Source: CAZEQJ01 sp964514385 (lineage in GTDB: Bacteria; Bacteroidota; Bacteroidia; Cytophagales; Cyclobacteriaceae). Taken from it: a stretch of 64,000 bases of DNA. The stretch is from the NCBI GenBank assembly GCA_964514385.1, contig CAZEQJ010000004.1:1-64000 (forward strand), given 5' to 3'. This document shows, piece by piece, positions 44,310 through 54,181 of the stretch. A program made the translations under genes and the position numbers. Within the stretch, counting starts at the first letter, position 1; each line of letters opens with the position of its first letter. The notes beneath the pieces were generated by a model. It had not been told where the DNA came from. It saw nothing but the letters and a program-made list of their open reading frames with translations, and ran no database searches.

Positions 44310-46730
44310 ATGTGGACAGTTGTAGCACATAACATCATCAAATTCAGGCAGTTCTACTTTATTTTACTGGCACTGATCACTGCGTTTTTTGCCTATAAAA
44401 TGAAGGACGCTGAATGGGCGTATGATTTTACTAAAATCGTACCCGATAACGATCCCGATATGGTAATCTTCAATGAGTTTAAAGAACTCTTTGGAGAAGA
44501 TGGAAACATTGTGGCCCTTGGGGTTAAGGACAGTGCTGTCTTTGAGTTGGAAAATTTCCGCCGGTATAAATACCTGTCGGATGAAATGGAAAAACTCAAA
44601 GGTGTAAACAGTGTCATTTCACTCACCAACATCGTACTTCTCAATAAAAACATTGAAGAAGGCAGGTTTGAACCGGTACCCATGTTTGAGACGATACCTG
44701 AAACACAGGAAGAGCTGGACAGCCTGCTTCAGGTGGCATTCAATCAGCGGTACTACAGCCAGCAGGTATACAACCCGGAAAAGAATGCCCTCATACTCAT
44801 AGCCTCACTGGATATCGAGATTGTCAATTCTGAAAACAGGGTAAACCTCACGCGTGATATTCAGATGATCGGTGAAAAATACACCGAATTTACCGACATC
44901 GAAGTGCATTATGGCGGTCTTCCATTTGTTCGTACGCTGATGGCAACCAAGGTGAAAAAGGAAATGCTGACCTTTCTTTTTCTCTCCATCGGTGTTACCG
45001 GGCTTATATTGCTTCTTTTTTTCCGGAGCTGGGATGCAGTGGTTTTGCCTATGCTCATCATCGGCATTGTAGTGGTTTGGGTGATCGGTTGTCTGGGAAT
45101 ATTTGGATATAAAATCACCATCCTTACCGGACTTATTCCTCCTATCATTGTCGTGATCGGAATACCCAATAGCGTATACCTGATCAATAAATACCATCAG
45201 GAGTTCGAAAAACACGGAAATAAAGCTATGGCCCTGAGCCGGGTGACACGAAAAATTGGCATGGTAACACTTATTACCAACATCACCACTGCCGTAGGTT
45301 TTCTGGTATTGGGATTTACCAATATTCCGCCCTTGAAAGAATTTGGCCTTATTGCAGGTCTGAATATACTGGCAACCTTTGTGGTGTCGATCATTCTGAT
45401 CCCCGGCCTGTTCTCATTGCTGCCGCCGCCGGGTAAAAAGCAGCTGAAACACCTGCAGTTCAGAGGTATGGAATGGGTTTTAAGCTCTCTCGACCTGCTG
45501 GTTTCCAAAAACCGGCCCCTGATCTATTTCACCACTATTGCGGGTATTATCATTTGTTCGCTGGCGTCTTTAAATGTGAGATCCCTGAGCTATGTGGTGG
45601 ATGACCTCCCTAAGAATAGTGTCATTCAGCGTGACATGGATTTTTTCGAGGAAAATTTCGGTGGTATGATGCCACTGGAATTCGTAGTCGACTCAAAAAA
45701 GCCCGGCGGTGTGCTTACCCTGCCGTTTCTATATAAAGTGGATGAATTTGAAGCCTTTCTTGACGATCAGCCCTATTTGTCTACGCCGGTATCAGTGGTC
45801 GACCTTGTAAAGGGGGCAAAACAGGCATTTTTTAATAATAATCCGGCATATTTCAGGTTACCTAATGCACAGGATCGCCTTTTTATCATGCGCTACCTTG
45901 AAAAGGAAACAGAGAACGAAGCTGCACGATTTTTTGTGGATTCTACACGTCAAAAAATACGAATCTCAGTAAAAATGGAGGATATGGGCTCCATAAAAAT
46001 GGATTCTGTAGTGTCTAACATTCTTCAGCCCAAGGCAGATTCTGTATTTGCCGGTACGGGCTACGACATTACCATGACAGGCACAACGCCTGTATTTGTA
46101 AAAGGCAATAAGTTTCTGGTAGATAATCTTAAGAAAAGTTTATTACTTGCCTGTCTGATCATTGCAATCATCATGGGATTTCTCTTTCAGAACTTCCGTA
46201 TGATTATCATATCCATTATCCCTAACCTTATACCGCTTTTGTTTACCGCCGGACTCATGGGCGTGCTCAATATCCCACTCAAGCCAAGTACAGCCCTTAC
46301 CTTCAGCATTGCTTTTGGTATTTCAGTTGATGATTCGCTTCATTTTCTTGCCAAATACAGGCAGGAGCTGTTTGCAAATAAATTCCACGTTCCCACAGCT
46401 ATTACCAACAGCATTCGTGAGACTGGAGCATCCATGATCTACACCTCAATTATATTATTTGCAGGCTTTATTATTTTCCTGTTTTCAGAATTTGGAGGCA
46501 CCCAATTTCTGGGGCTGCTCACCTCCCTAACGCTAATTTTTGCTATGCTGAGCAACCTGGTGCTATTGCCTGCATTATTACTTACTTTTGATAGCGGCAA
46601 GCGTGACCCGAACGCTCACCCGCTCATTCAGGATTTTGACGAACCTGAAATTTTCGGACATGGTTCACAGGAGGGCGAAACATTTAACGGAAAGTCGGTT
46701 TATTACAAAAAGGAAGGTAAGAATACGTAA
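44310..46730 (+). CDS. RND-superfamily exporter of the MMPL/patched type
   Basis: The 806-residue protein has two similar halves. Each has one transmembrane helix, a large extracytoplasmic loop (about 35-210 and 410-600) and five further helices with a sterol-sensing-like domain (GIPNSVYLINKYHQE in half one, FGISVDDSLHFLAKYRQE in half two). Asp residues for proton relay are likely there. Relatives move lipids, hopanoids or carotenoid-like compounds; the substrate is unknown. It is followed by ileS after nine bases and may be co-transcribed with it. Confidence 0.9.
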   Translation: MWTVVAHNIIKFRQFYFILLALITAFFAYKMKDAEWAYDFTKIVPDNDPDMVIFNEFKELFGEDGNIVALGVKDSAVFELENFRRYKYLSDEMEKLKGVNSVISLTNIVLLNKNIEEGRFEPVPMFETIPETQEELDSLLQVAFNQRYYSQQVYNPEKNALILIASLDIEIVNSENRVNLTRDIQMIGEKYTEFTDIEVHYGGLPFVRTLMATKVKKEMLTFLFLSIGVTGLILLLFFRSWDAVVLPMLIIGIVVVWVIGCLGIFGYKITILTGLIPPIIVVIGIPNSVYLINKYHQEFEKHGNKAMALSRVTRKIGMVTLITNITTAVGFLVLGFTNIPPLKEFGLIAGLNILATFVVSIILIPGLFSLLPPPGKKQLKHLQFRGMEWVLSSLDLLVSKNRPLIYFTTIAGIIICSLASLNVRSLSYVVDDLPKNSVIQRDMDFFEENFGGMMPLEFVVDSKKPGGVLTLPFLYKVDEFEAFLDDQPYLSTPVSVVDLVKGAKQAFFNNNPAYFRLPNAQDRLFIMRYLEKETENEAARFFVDSTRQKIRISVKMEDMGSIKMDSVVSNILQPKADSVFAGTGYDITMTGTTPVFVKGNKFLVDNLKKSLLLACLIIAIIMGFLFQNFRMIIISIIPNLIPLLFTAGLMGVLNIPLKPSTALTFSIAFGISVDDSLHFLAKYRQELFANKFHVPTAITNSIRETGASMIYTSIILFAGFIIFLFSEFGGTQFLGLLTSLTLIFAMLSNLVLLPALLLTFDSGKRDPNAHPLIQDFDEPEIFGHGSQEGETFNGKSVYYKKEGKNT

Positions 46731-46739
46731 ATCTTTGCA

Positions 46740-49700
46740 ATGAAATACAAAGAGTATAAGTCATTCGATTATCCCGCCGTGGCACGTGAGGTCATGAAAA
46801 AATGGGAGAGTGAAGATATTTTTAAGCGTTCGGTTTCAGAGCGGTCCGACTCCCGTCCATTTACCTTTTTTGAAGGGCCTCCATCGGCAAATGGTACACC
46901 CGGCATCCACCACGTCATGGCCAGAACGGTGAAGGATATCTTTTGCCGTTACAAGACGATGCAGGGATATCAGGTGAAAAGAAAAGGTGGCTGGGATACA
47001 CATGGCCTGCCTGTTGAGCTTCAGGTAGAAAAAGAACTGGGCATCAAAAAGGATGATATTGGCAAAAAAATCTCGGTAGCTGAGTATAATCAGAGGTGCC
47101 GCGAGGCGGTAATGAAATATAAGGACGAATGGGATGACCTGACCCGCAAAATGGGATATTGGGTCGACCTGGATGATCCCTACATTACGTTTGAGACACC
47201 TTATATTGAGACCTTATGGCATCTGCTAAAAAAGCTTTACGATAAAGGACTGCTTTACAAGGGATACACCATCCAGCCCTATTCTCCCAAGGCGGGAACC
47301 GGCCTGAGCTCTCACGAGCTGAACCAGCCGGGAACGTATAAAGATGTAAAAGATACTTCCATTACCGCCCAGTTTAAAATACAGGGAGAGGAAAAATCCT
47401 ATTTGCTGGCATGGACGACCACTCCCTGGACATTGCCATCCAATACGGCACTTGCTGTAGGTAAAAACATTGACTATGTACGCGTAAAAACATACAATCA
47501 ATATACCTATGAGCCTGTCGAAGTGATACTGGCAAAAGACAGGATGTCGGCATATTTCAGTGAAAAGGTAAAGGATATGCCCCTTTCAGACTATAAGCCG
47601 GGCGACAAAAAGATACCCTTTGAGGTAATCCAGGAAATGAAGGGAAGTGAGCTAGAAGGCATGACTTACGAGCAACTTCTGCCTTATGTTACCCCTGAAA
47701 AACCTGCTTTTCGCGTCATTATTGGTGATTATGTGACGACTGAAGATGGTACCGGCATTGTGCATATTGCCCCGACGTTTGGTGCTGATGATGCGAGAGT
47801 GGCCGCGCAAAATGATATTCCGGCCATTCTGGTCAAGGACGATTCCGGAAATGAAGGTCCATTGGTAGACAGGGAGGGCCGCTTCGTAAAAGAAGTAACA
47901 GACTTTGCAGGTAAATATGTCAAGGAGGCTTATGAAACACAGGAGGTACTGGATGACCCTGATTACAAGTCAACTGACGTACTGATAGCCATTAAGCTCA
48001 AGGAGGAGAATAAGGCATTCCGGGTAGAAAAATATGAACACAGCTATCCGCATTGCTGGCGTACCGATAAGCCTGTGCTTTACTATCCGATGGAGTCGTG
48101 GTTTATACGCACTACTGCATTAAAAGATAAGCTGGTTGAACTAAATAAAACGATAAACTGGAAGCCACAGTCGACTGGTACGGGCAGGTTTGGCAACTGG
48201 CTGGAAAACCTCGTGGACTGGAACCTGAGTAGGTCACGCTTTTGGGGAACACCATTGCCTATATGGCGTACCGAAGATGGCCAGGAAGAAGTATGTATAG
48301 GGTCAATTCAGGAATTACGCGATGCCGTCAAAAATGCGGTAGCTGCCGGAGTTATGGCAAGTGAACTGGATGATGAAATCGATCTGCACCGGCCATATGT
48401 CGACGATATCGTACTGGTAAGCCCTTCAGGTAAAAAAATGTATCGTGAGCCCGACCTGATTGATGTATGGTTTGACAGTGGCGCTATGCCCTATGCTCAA
48501 TGGCATTATCCGTTCGAGAATGAAGAAACATTCCAGGCGAATTTTCCTGCCGATTTTATCGCCGAAGGTGTAGACCAGACACGCGGATGGTTTTTTACGC
48601 TACATGCGCTGTCTGTGGTGCTCTTTGATTCTGTGGCCTATAAAAATGTTATTGCCAACGGCCTGGTGCTTGATAAAAATGGCAACAAGATGTCGAAAAG
48701 GCTGGGTAACGCCGTCAATCCTTTCGACACCATCGACACATATGGGCCGGACGCTACCCGCTGGTATATGATTTCCAATGCCAACCCATGGGATAACCTG
48801 AAATTCAATGAAGAAGGAATTTCGGAAGTACAGCGTCGCTTTTTTTCGACACTTTACAATACATATTCCTTTTTCGCACTTTATGCAAATCTGGATGAAT
48901 TTGATCATGCGGACTGCCCAATGGACAACGCCACCCTCACCGAAAGCGACGAATGGATTCTTTCACGTCTGAATACATTGATAGATCAGGTGACCCGGGC
49001 ATATGATGACTACGAGCCCACAAAGGCTACCCGCCTCATCATGGATTTTACCTCAGATGACCTGAGCAACTGGTACGTGAGGCTGAATAGAAAAAGATAC
49101 TGGCGCAACAGAAAAGGGCTGAATGAGAAGGAGTTGCAGAATAAATGGAATGCCTATCATACTCTTTATGAATGCCTGATCACGGTGGCACAGCTGAGTG
49201 CACCTGTAGCACCATTTTATATGGACAGGTTGTACCAGGATCTGACAGCGCATAAAACAAGTGATATACACGACTCCGTACATCTGAGTAGTTTTCCGAA
49301 GGCTGTTGACAGCAGAATCAATAAGGAGCTCGAAGAGACGATGGGTATAGCGCAGAAGATTACCACCCTCGTACATTCGTTGCGGAGAGCATCCAAACTA
49401 AAGGTAAGGCTGCCCCTCGCCAAAATCCTGGTGCCTGTAACAAAGGATAGTGACCGCTCGAAAATAGAACATGTTGGCGGGGTTATTAAATCAGAAGTAA
49501 ATATTAAGGAAATTGAAATTGTTGATGATACCTCCGATATCCTTGTAAAAAGTATCAAACCTAATTTCCGTTCGCTGGGACAGAAATACGGCCCGCTCAT
49601 GAAAGCCATCACAGCACAGATCAACGCGTTTGGAAGTAAGGAAATAGCGCAGATCGAAACAGAAGGCAGGCTGACGATAGAAGTGGATGGAAAGGAAATT

Positions 49701-50084
49701 GAGTTGCTGCCTGATGATGTTGAAATTATCAACAAGGATATTCCCGGCTGGATGGTAGCAAGTGAAGGTAAATGGACTGTTGCCCTTGATGTGACGGTTA
49801 CGGACGAACTTTTGCATGAAGGGATAGCCCGTGACCTGGTAAACCGCATTCAAAACCTGCGAAAAGACAATGGCTATGAGGTGCAGGATAAGATCAATAT
49901 ACAGATTAAAAAGCAGGCGGGCCCTCTGGAGGATGCATTATCGAAGCATTCGGATTACATTTGTCACGAAACTCAGGCATTAAAACTGGAATTAGTACAA
50001 TCTTTGGAAAATGGCAATGAATTTGAGATAGACGACATCAATGTTTTGTTATCTATCGAAAAGGTTCAAAATGTTAACGCATGA
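46740..50084 (+). CDS. ileS: isoleucyl-tRNA synthetase, type 2, with altered GIHH motif
   Basis: The 1114-residue enzyme is class I, with a long eukaryote-like C-terminus typical of IleRS2. The HIGH motif is changed: GTPGIHHVMAR puts Gly55-Ile56-His57-His58 where HxGH is expected. KMSKR is near residue 650, and the editing domain with its Thr-rich region (WTTTPWTLPSN) is present near residue 215. It charges tRNA-Ile and edits Val. A GxHH signature in IleRS2 has been tied to hyper-resistance to mupirocin. It is the only ileS in this window. The stop overlaps lspA by four bases. Confidence 0.97.
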   Translation: MKYKEYKSFDYPAVAREVMKKWESEDIFKRSVSERSDSRPFTFFEGPPSANGTPGIHHVMARTVKDIFCRYKTMQGYQVKRKGGWDTHGLPVELQVEKELGIKKDDIGKKISVAEYNQRCREAVMKYKDEWDDLTRKMGYWVDLDDPYITFETPYIETLWHLLKKLYDKGLLYKGYTIQPYSPKAGTGLSSHELNQPGTYKDVKDTSITAQFKIQGEEKSYLLAWTTTPWTLPSNTALAVGKNIDYVRVKTYNQYTYEPVEVILAKDRMSAYFSEKVKDMPLSDYKPGDKKIPFEVIQEMKGSELEGMTYEQLLPYVTPEKPAFRVIIGDYVTTEDGTGIVHIAPTFGADDARVAAQNDIPAILVKDDSGNEGPLVDREGRFVKEVTDFAGKYVKEAYETQEVLDDPDYKSTDVLIAIKLKEENKAFRVEKYEHSYPHCWRTDKPVLYYPMESWFIRTTALKDKLVELNKTINWKPQSTGTGRFGNWLENLVDWNLSRSRFWGTPLPIWRTEDGQEEVCIGSIQELRDAVKNAVAAGVMASELDDEIDLHRPYVDDIVLVSPSGKKMYREPDLIDVWFDSGAMPYAQWHYPFENEETFQANFPADFIAEGVDQTRGWFFTLHALSVVLFDSVAYKNVIANGLVLDKNGNKMSKRLGNAVNPFDTIDTYGPDATRWYMISNANPWDNLKFNEEGISEVQRRFFSTLYNTYSFFALYANLDEFDHADCPMDNATLTESDEWILSRLNTLIDQVTRAYDDYEPTKATRLIMDFTSDDLSNWYVRLNRKRYWRNRKGLNEKELQNKWNAYHTLYECLITVAQLSAPVAPFYMDRLYQDLTAHKTSDIHDSVHLSSFPKAVDSRINKELEETMGIAQKITTLVHSLRRASKLKVRLPLAKILVPVTKDSDRSKIEHVGGVIKSEVNIKEIEIVDDTSDILVKSIKPNFRSLGQKYGPLMKAITAQINAFGSKEIAQIETEGRLTIEVDGKEIELLPDDVEIINKDIPGWMVASEGKWTVALDVTVTDELLHEGIARDLVNRIQNLRKDNGYEVQDKINIQIKKQAGPLEDALSKHSDYICHETQALKLELVQSLENGNEFEIDDINVLLSIEKVQNVNA

Positions 50085-50656
50085 AATACTTTAAATATTT
50101 TGCCCTGACAATCCTGCTGATAGGAATTGACCAGGCTGTAAAGATGGCTGTTCACTTTAATATGGAGATGGGATCAGCAGGTCAGATCAAGGTACTTGGG
50201 GATTGGTTCAAATTATACTATATCCTCAATCCAGGGATGGCCTTTGGTATGAAACTCAATCATGAGTATGGTAAACTGATCCTGACACTGGTACGTCTGG
50301 TGGCCATGGGAGGCATCAGCTGGTATGTCATTTACCTGGTTAACCGTAAAGCCCATACTGGTCTGATCTGGAGTGTATCTGCCATATTGGCCGGAGCAGT
50401 CGGCAACGTCATTGACAGCATTTTTTATGGCATATGGCTTAACAATGCCCCTTTTAATGCACCATATAAATTATTTCATGGTCAGGTAGTCGATATGTTT
50501 TATGTGGATATCTGGGAAGGTTTTGTTACCGACTGGGTACCCATATGGGGAGGCCAGCATATGGCGCTCTGGCCAATCTTCAACATTGCAGATGCCAGTA
50601 TCTTTTGTGGCGTAGCTGTCATTTTGATATTCCAGAAACGATTTTTTCCAAAGTAA
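50081..50656 (+). CDS. lspA: lipoprotein signal peptidase LspA
   Basis: The 191-residue protein has four transmembrane helices and the catalytic Asp pair of the family, in VIDSIFYG and NIADASIF, with the NPGMAFGM motif. It cleaves the signal peptides of lipoproteins such as those at 174 and 12562 after lipidation. The four-base overlap with ileS (ATGA) is the same arrangement as in many bacteria. A longer loop than E. coli LspA lies between helices three and four. Confidence 0.95.
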   Translation: MKYFKYFALTILLIGIDQAVKMAVHFNMEMGSAGQIKVLGDWFKLYYILNPGMAFGMKLNHEYGKLILTLVRLVAMGGISWYVIYLVNRKAHTGLIWSVSAILAGAVGNVIDSIFYGIWLNNAPFNAPYKLFHGQVVDMFYVDIWEGFVTDWVPIWGGQHMALWPIFNIADASIFCGVAVILIFQKRFFPK

Positions 50657-50767
50657 GAATCAAAAAACCTGGAAGCAGAGCTGGATTAAATGACGAGAGG
50701 TAAAACCGCCAAACCGGTTGCCAGATCATAAGCAGCAGGGCTTACACGCTACTTTTTCATCAGGATG

Positions 50768-51193
50768 CTATTCTTCAGCATCCCCAAAAAAGTATTTGAT
50801 TCCCCATGAGCCCAGTAGCAATACACCATCTGCATCGCTAATAAGTGGTTGAAACTCCATCTGAAGGAAAAAACGGTCAAATGATTTCAATGGTGTAAAC
50901 TGAACACCGACAGGAAAGGATACACCGTTAATCCCATTCAAAATACCACCTAATCCGGCATAGACATTATGCCTATCCTGGTGAACAAAATTATACCCGA
51001 CAACAAATTCTGGTGTAATAGACTCTAAAGGGGTATTGGTTAATAGTCTTAGTTCATTCCAAAACCGGTCATTATAATTGTACCCTGCTCCGATTTTGGA
51101 AGAGAAATTGGAATGGTAGTAGGACGCACTGAATTGAGCAAAGCCGGCAGATGCAGATATCAGGATAAAATAAAAAGCAAGCGTATTCTTCAT
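50768..51193 (-). CDS. exported protein, probable small beta-barrel
   Basis: The 141-residue product has a signal peptide (MKNTLAFYFILISASAGFAQ) and a mature part of alternating aromatic and polar residues, consistent with a small outer-membrane barrel. No family was recognised. It follows the DUF721 gene by 27 bases on the same strand, so it could be the end of the recF operon. Confidence 0.65.
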   Translation of the reverse strand: MKNTLAFYFILISASAGFAQFSASYYHSNFSSKIGAGYNYNDRFWNELRLLTNTPLESITPEFVVGYNFVHQDRHNVYAGLGGILNGINGVSFPVGVQFTPLKSFDRFFLQMEFQPLISDADGVLLLGSWGIKYFFGDAEE

Positions 51194-51220
51194 ATTTGGG
51201 CGGGTATTTTCTATAACTGA

Positions 51221-51514
51221 TTAAATAATACGAACCTCTCTGATCAACTCCTCACCAAATTCCTTTTGGAATAATGTCAGGATTTTATCACGCCCCATAT
51301 GCAGCTCATGTTTCAGCGGCGCCGAGTCTATCTTGGCATAAAGAACGCCTTTGAAGTAAAATACTTTTTCGGTACGCCGGGCAATAGGTTCTCCCATTAG
51401 TTCAGCCCATCGCCCCACTGCACGCTCTGCCACATATTTTTTATCTATATGATAGGATTTGAGCATTTTTTTAAATGCATCGCCAATGGAATAGGTATTA
51501 CCCTCACGCCTCAT
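51221..51514 (-). CDS. DUF721 family protein (DciA-like)
   Basis: The 97-residue protein fits DUF721, with RWAELMGEPIARRT and VLYAKIDSAPLKHELHM. DUF721/DciA proteins are loaders of the replicative helicase DnaB in many bacteria, and are often next to recF or gyrB, as here. It is short, so it holds just the core domain. Role in helicase loading is inferred from family and neighbourhood. Confidence 0.88.
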   Translation of the reverse strand: MRREGNTYSIGDAFKKMLKSYHIDKKYVAERAVGRWAELMGEPIARRTEKVFYFKGVLYAKIDSAPLKHELHMGRDKILTLFQKEFGEELIREVRII

Positions 51515-51526
51515 GGTAGCAATCTA

Positions 51527-51826
51527 TTATTTTTGTCCGAGTTTTTCGGCCAGTTCTGACGATATTTCTCCACCGTATGTACCAAAGGCATCGATCAGCA
51601 GTCCTTTGCTGCCATCACGGCTTGAGATAGCATAAAGAATACTCATGTCACCTGGGTTGGTCATGCCTTCAAACCGATGCACCTCATCGATATCAAAATC
51701 ATCGGCAGAATAGGATTTTTCATCATTGGTAGCTACCAATGCATTTCCCTTTGCATGAAAATCAATGGTGTACCCATCTTCTTTAAGTGAATTCATTGCC
51801 TGAGATAACGTATCATAGGTCTTCAT
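51527..51826 (-). CDS. small conserved protein (often mislabelled phosphoribosylpyrophosphate synthetase)
   Basis: The 99-residue protein starts MKTYDTLSQAMNSLKEDGY. It is a family of Bacteroidota that I recall as annotated phosphoribosylpyrophosphate synthetase, but it is far too short for that and has no PRPP motif. ATG at 51826 is preferred over one at 51835. It lies between recF and the DUF721 gene, on the same strand with short gaps. Function unknown. Confidence 0.78.
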   Translation of the reverse strand: MKTYDTLSQAMNSLKEDGYTIDFHAKGNALVATNDEKSYSADDFDIDEVHRFEGMTNPGDMSILYAISSRDGSKGLLIDAFGTYGGEISSELAEKLGQK

Positions 51827-51853
51827 AAAAATCAACTTTGGTCCTTCTATAAC

Positions 51854-52981
51854 TTACGGTGAAGTGCCGGAATGGATATCCGGGGGAGCATTCTGTCCGA
51901 TAATGATCTCTACCGTGTCGATATCACGGTCACTGAAATAGGCTCTTGTACGATCTGGCCGAGCATCGGTAATAAAAAGCTGACCGTAGTCGGTCGAGCT
52001 TATCATCGCCACCAGTGATTCTATCCGCTGTTCATCCAGTTTATCAAAAATATCATCCATCAGCAATAAGGGTTTTATACCCAGCTTTTCACTGAAAAGA
52101 TCATATTGTGCCAGCTTCAGGGCAATGACATAACTTTTACGCTGCCCCTGAGATCCGTATTTTCGCAGCTCAAGGTCGTTGAAAAGGAACACCACTTCGT
52201 CTTTGTGAATACCGATATTGCTCCTTCCTGACTCGGCATCACGCTTACGGCTTTGTATAAAGTTTTGCTCAAAATCAGGTTGACGGCTGGTCGTATTATA
52301 CTCAAGGCGGGGAATTTCTGCTTCATGCGTAAACCGTGCATGGAAACGCTTCAGCCGGGGAACTATATCTTCAAAAAACTGATGTCGCCTTTCGCCGATT
52401 TTCTGCGCGGCAGGTATCATTATTTTATCAAAAGGCTCCAGCTGCGAGGCATCAAATATATGTCGTGTCTGAAAATGCTTCAGCAACGCATTACGTTGTT
52501 TCAGGGCCTGCTGATAGCGGATCAGCAAATGAAGATAATCATGGTCCACATGCGATATGACCATATCTGTCCATTTTCGCCTTATGTCATTGGTGTCATT
52601 GACAAGTGCTATGTCATCCGGGGTGATAAGCACGGCAGGCATCCATCCGATATGATCAGAGAGGCGTTCAAGCGGGTTGTGATCAACTTCAAATTGTTTT
52701 TTATCTCCTTTAGGTAGCTTGAAGGTTAGCTGATGCTGTTTTCCTGCACGGTTTACATCAGCCTTGATCGTAAAAAACGGCTGACCATACCGGATATTTA
52801 GCTGATCCTGAAACTGTAAAAAACTACGGGTTTGCGAAAGATAGTGGATGGCATCCAGCAGGTTCGTTTTACCGGCACCATTAGGACCGAGTATGGCCGC
52901 TACTTTTTTATTGAAGCTGAAAGTTACATCTTCGTAATTTTTAAAGTTAATAAGCCGTAACCTTTCAATTTCCAGGGCCAT
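51854..52981 (-). CDS. recF: DNA repair and replication protein RecF
   Basis: The 375-residue protein has Walker A GPNGAGKTNLL near residue 35, the family signature GSQGQRKSYVIALKLAQ, and Walker B LLMDDIFDKLDE near residue 310. It loads RecA on gapped DNA with RecO and RecR. It begins just upstream of the divergent pdhA promoter region and heads a probable four-gene unit with 51527, DUF721 and 50768. Confidence 0.96.
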   Translation of the reverse strand: MALEIERLRLINFKNYEDVTFSFNKKVAAILGPNGAGKTNLLDAIHYLSQTRSFLQFQDQLNIRYGQPFFTIKADVNRAGKQHQLTFKLPKGDKKQFEVDHNPLERLSDHIGWMPAVLITPDDIALVNDTNDIRRKWTDMVISHVDHDYLHLLIRYQQALKQRNALLKHFQTRHIFDASQLEPFDKIMIPAAQKIGERRHQFFEDIVPRLKRFHARFTHEAEIPRLEYNTTSRQPDFEQNFIQSRKRDAESGRSNIGIHKDEVVFLFNDLELRKYGSQGQRKSYVIALKLAQYDLFSEKLGIKPLLLMDDIFDKLDEQRIESLVAMISSTDYGQLFITDARPDRTRAYFSDRDIDTVEIIIGQNAPPDIHSGTSP

Positions 52982-53104
52982 TTTTTACAATCTATTCTTA
53001 TTATCTGTTTTTTATCCTTAATTTCGCCCTCCCGTAAGAAGGTATGGCTAAACTTATCACAATGCCACCTTGTTACCATGAAAGATTTTATTTAGGCAAT
53101 TATT

Positions 53105-54133
53105 ATGGCAACATCAACAAAATCTAAGGCAAAGTCAGCACCAAAACTACGATTTTCCAAAGAGACCTACATGTTTTGGTTTGAACGTATGATGCTAATG
53201 AGGCGGTTTGAAGAGAAAGCAGGGCAATTGTACGGCCGTCAGAAGATCAAAGGTTTCTGCCACCTTTACATCGGGCAAGAGGCCTGTGCCGCGGGCGCAG
53301 TCACAGCACTTACCAAGGATGATAAATATATTACAGCTTACCGTGACCACGGCCAGCCACTCGCACTGGGCACCGATCCGGGCAAAATCATGGCGGAGCT
53401 TTTTGGTAAAGCTACGGGTATTTCGAAAGGAAAGGGAGGCTCTATGCATATGTTTGACAAAGAGGTAAACTTCCTCGGCGGTCATGGTATTGTCGGAGGC
53501 CAGATACCATTGGGAGCAGGCATTGCCTTCGCAGAAAAATACAAAGGCACCAAAAACGTGTGTATTACCTACATGGGAGACGGAGCAGTACGTCAGGGAG
53601 CCTTCCATGAGGCATTCAACCTGGCCATGACATATAAGCTGCCGGTAATCTTTGTGATTGAAAATAACGGTTACGCCATGGGAACATCTGTAGAACGGAC
53701 CTCTAATGTAACGGACCTTTATACACTTGGTGAGGCCTACGATATGCCGTCTCAGCCTGTTGATGGGATGAATGTAGAGGAGGTGCATGTAGCCGTAGAA
53801 CAGGCAGCAGAAAGAGCAAGAAAGGGAGAAGGCCCTACACTGCTCGAGTTCAGAACCTACCGCTATAAAGGCCACTCCATGTCTGACCCGGCAAAATACC
53901 GTACGAAAGACGAAGTAGAGGAGTACAAGTCAAAAGATCCTATCGAACAGGTCAGAGATACCATACTGAAAAATAAACTGGCCACGGAAGAGGAGCTGGA
54001 TGAAATAGAGAAAAGCATCAAGCAGGTAGTGAATGACTCAGTAGAATTTGCTGAAAATTCACCATATCCTGACCCTTCTGAGGCATTTACAGATATTTAC
54101 GTCGAGGAAAACTATCAGTTTATTAAAGAGTAA
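53105..54133 (+). CDS. pdhA: pyruvate dehydrogenase E1 component, alpha subunit
   Basis: The 342-residue protein has the thiamine pyrophosphate motif GDGAVRQGAFHEAFNLAMTY to IENNGYAM, the phosphorylation-loop type YRYKGHSMSDPAKYR and the GQEACAAGAVTAL start. It is the TPP-binding half of the E1 heterotetramer, so it links to the thiamine locus at 37414-41434. No E1 beta or E2 gene is adjacent. A second ATG lies at 53171 but the first is family-like. Confidence 0.95.
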   Translation: MATSTKSKAKSAPKLRFSKETYMFWFERMMLMRRFEEKAGQLYGRQKIKGFCHLYIGQEACAAGAVTALTKDDKYITAYRDHGQPLALGTDPGKIMAELFGKATGISKGKGGSMHMFDKEVNFLGGHGIVGGQIPLGAGIAFAEKYKGTKNVCITYMGDGAVRQGAFHEAFNLAMTYKLPVIFVIENNGYAMGTSVERTSNVTDLYTLGEAYDMPSQPVDGMNVEEVHVAVEQAAERARKGEGPTLLEFRTYRYKGHSMSDPAKYRTKDEVEEYKSKDPIEQVRDTILKNKLATEEELDEIEKSIKQVVNDSVEFAENSPYPDPSEAFTDIYVEENYQFIKE

Positions 54134-54154
54134 GGAGATAAAAACTATTTTTCT

Positions 54155-54163
54155 TAGCTTTGC
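54155..54163 (+). promoter_or_regulatory. Bacteroidota-type -7 box for the TPR gene
   Basis: TAGCTTTGC matches TAnnTTTG plus C, 18 bases before the ATG at 54182, so the leader would be about ten bases. This box separates the TPR gene from pdhA transcription. Confidence 0.5.
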
Positions 54164-54181
54164 ACGCTAAAATCTGACAGG

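Noticed and set aside
49217..49849. Long minus-strand frame of 210 codons inside ileS
   Set aside because: It is antisense to a strongly supported synthetase and its Ser/Ile-rich translation is typical of a shadow frame.
53195..53875. Minus-strand frame of 226 codons inside pdhA
   Set aside because: Antisense shadow of a conserved enzyme; the translation is Cys/His-rich without order and no domain is evident.
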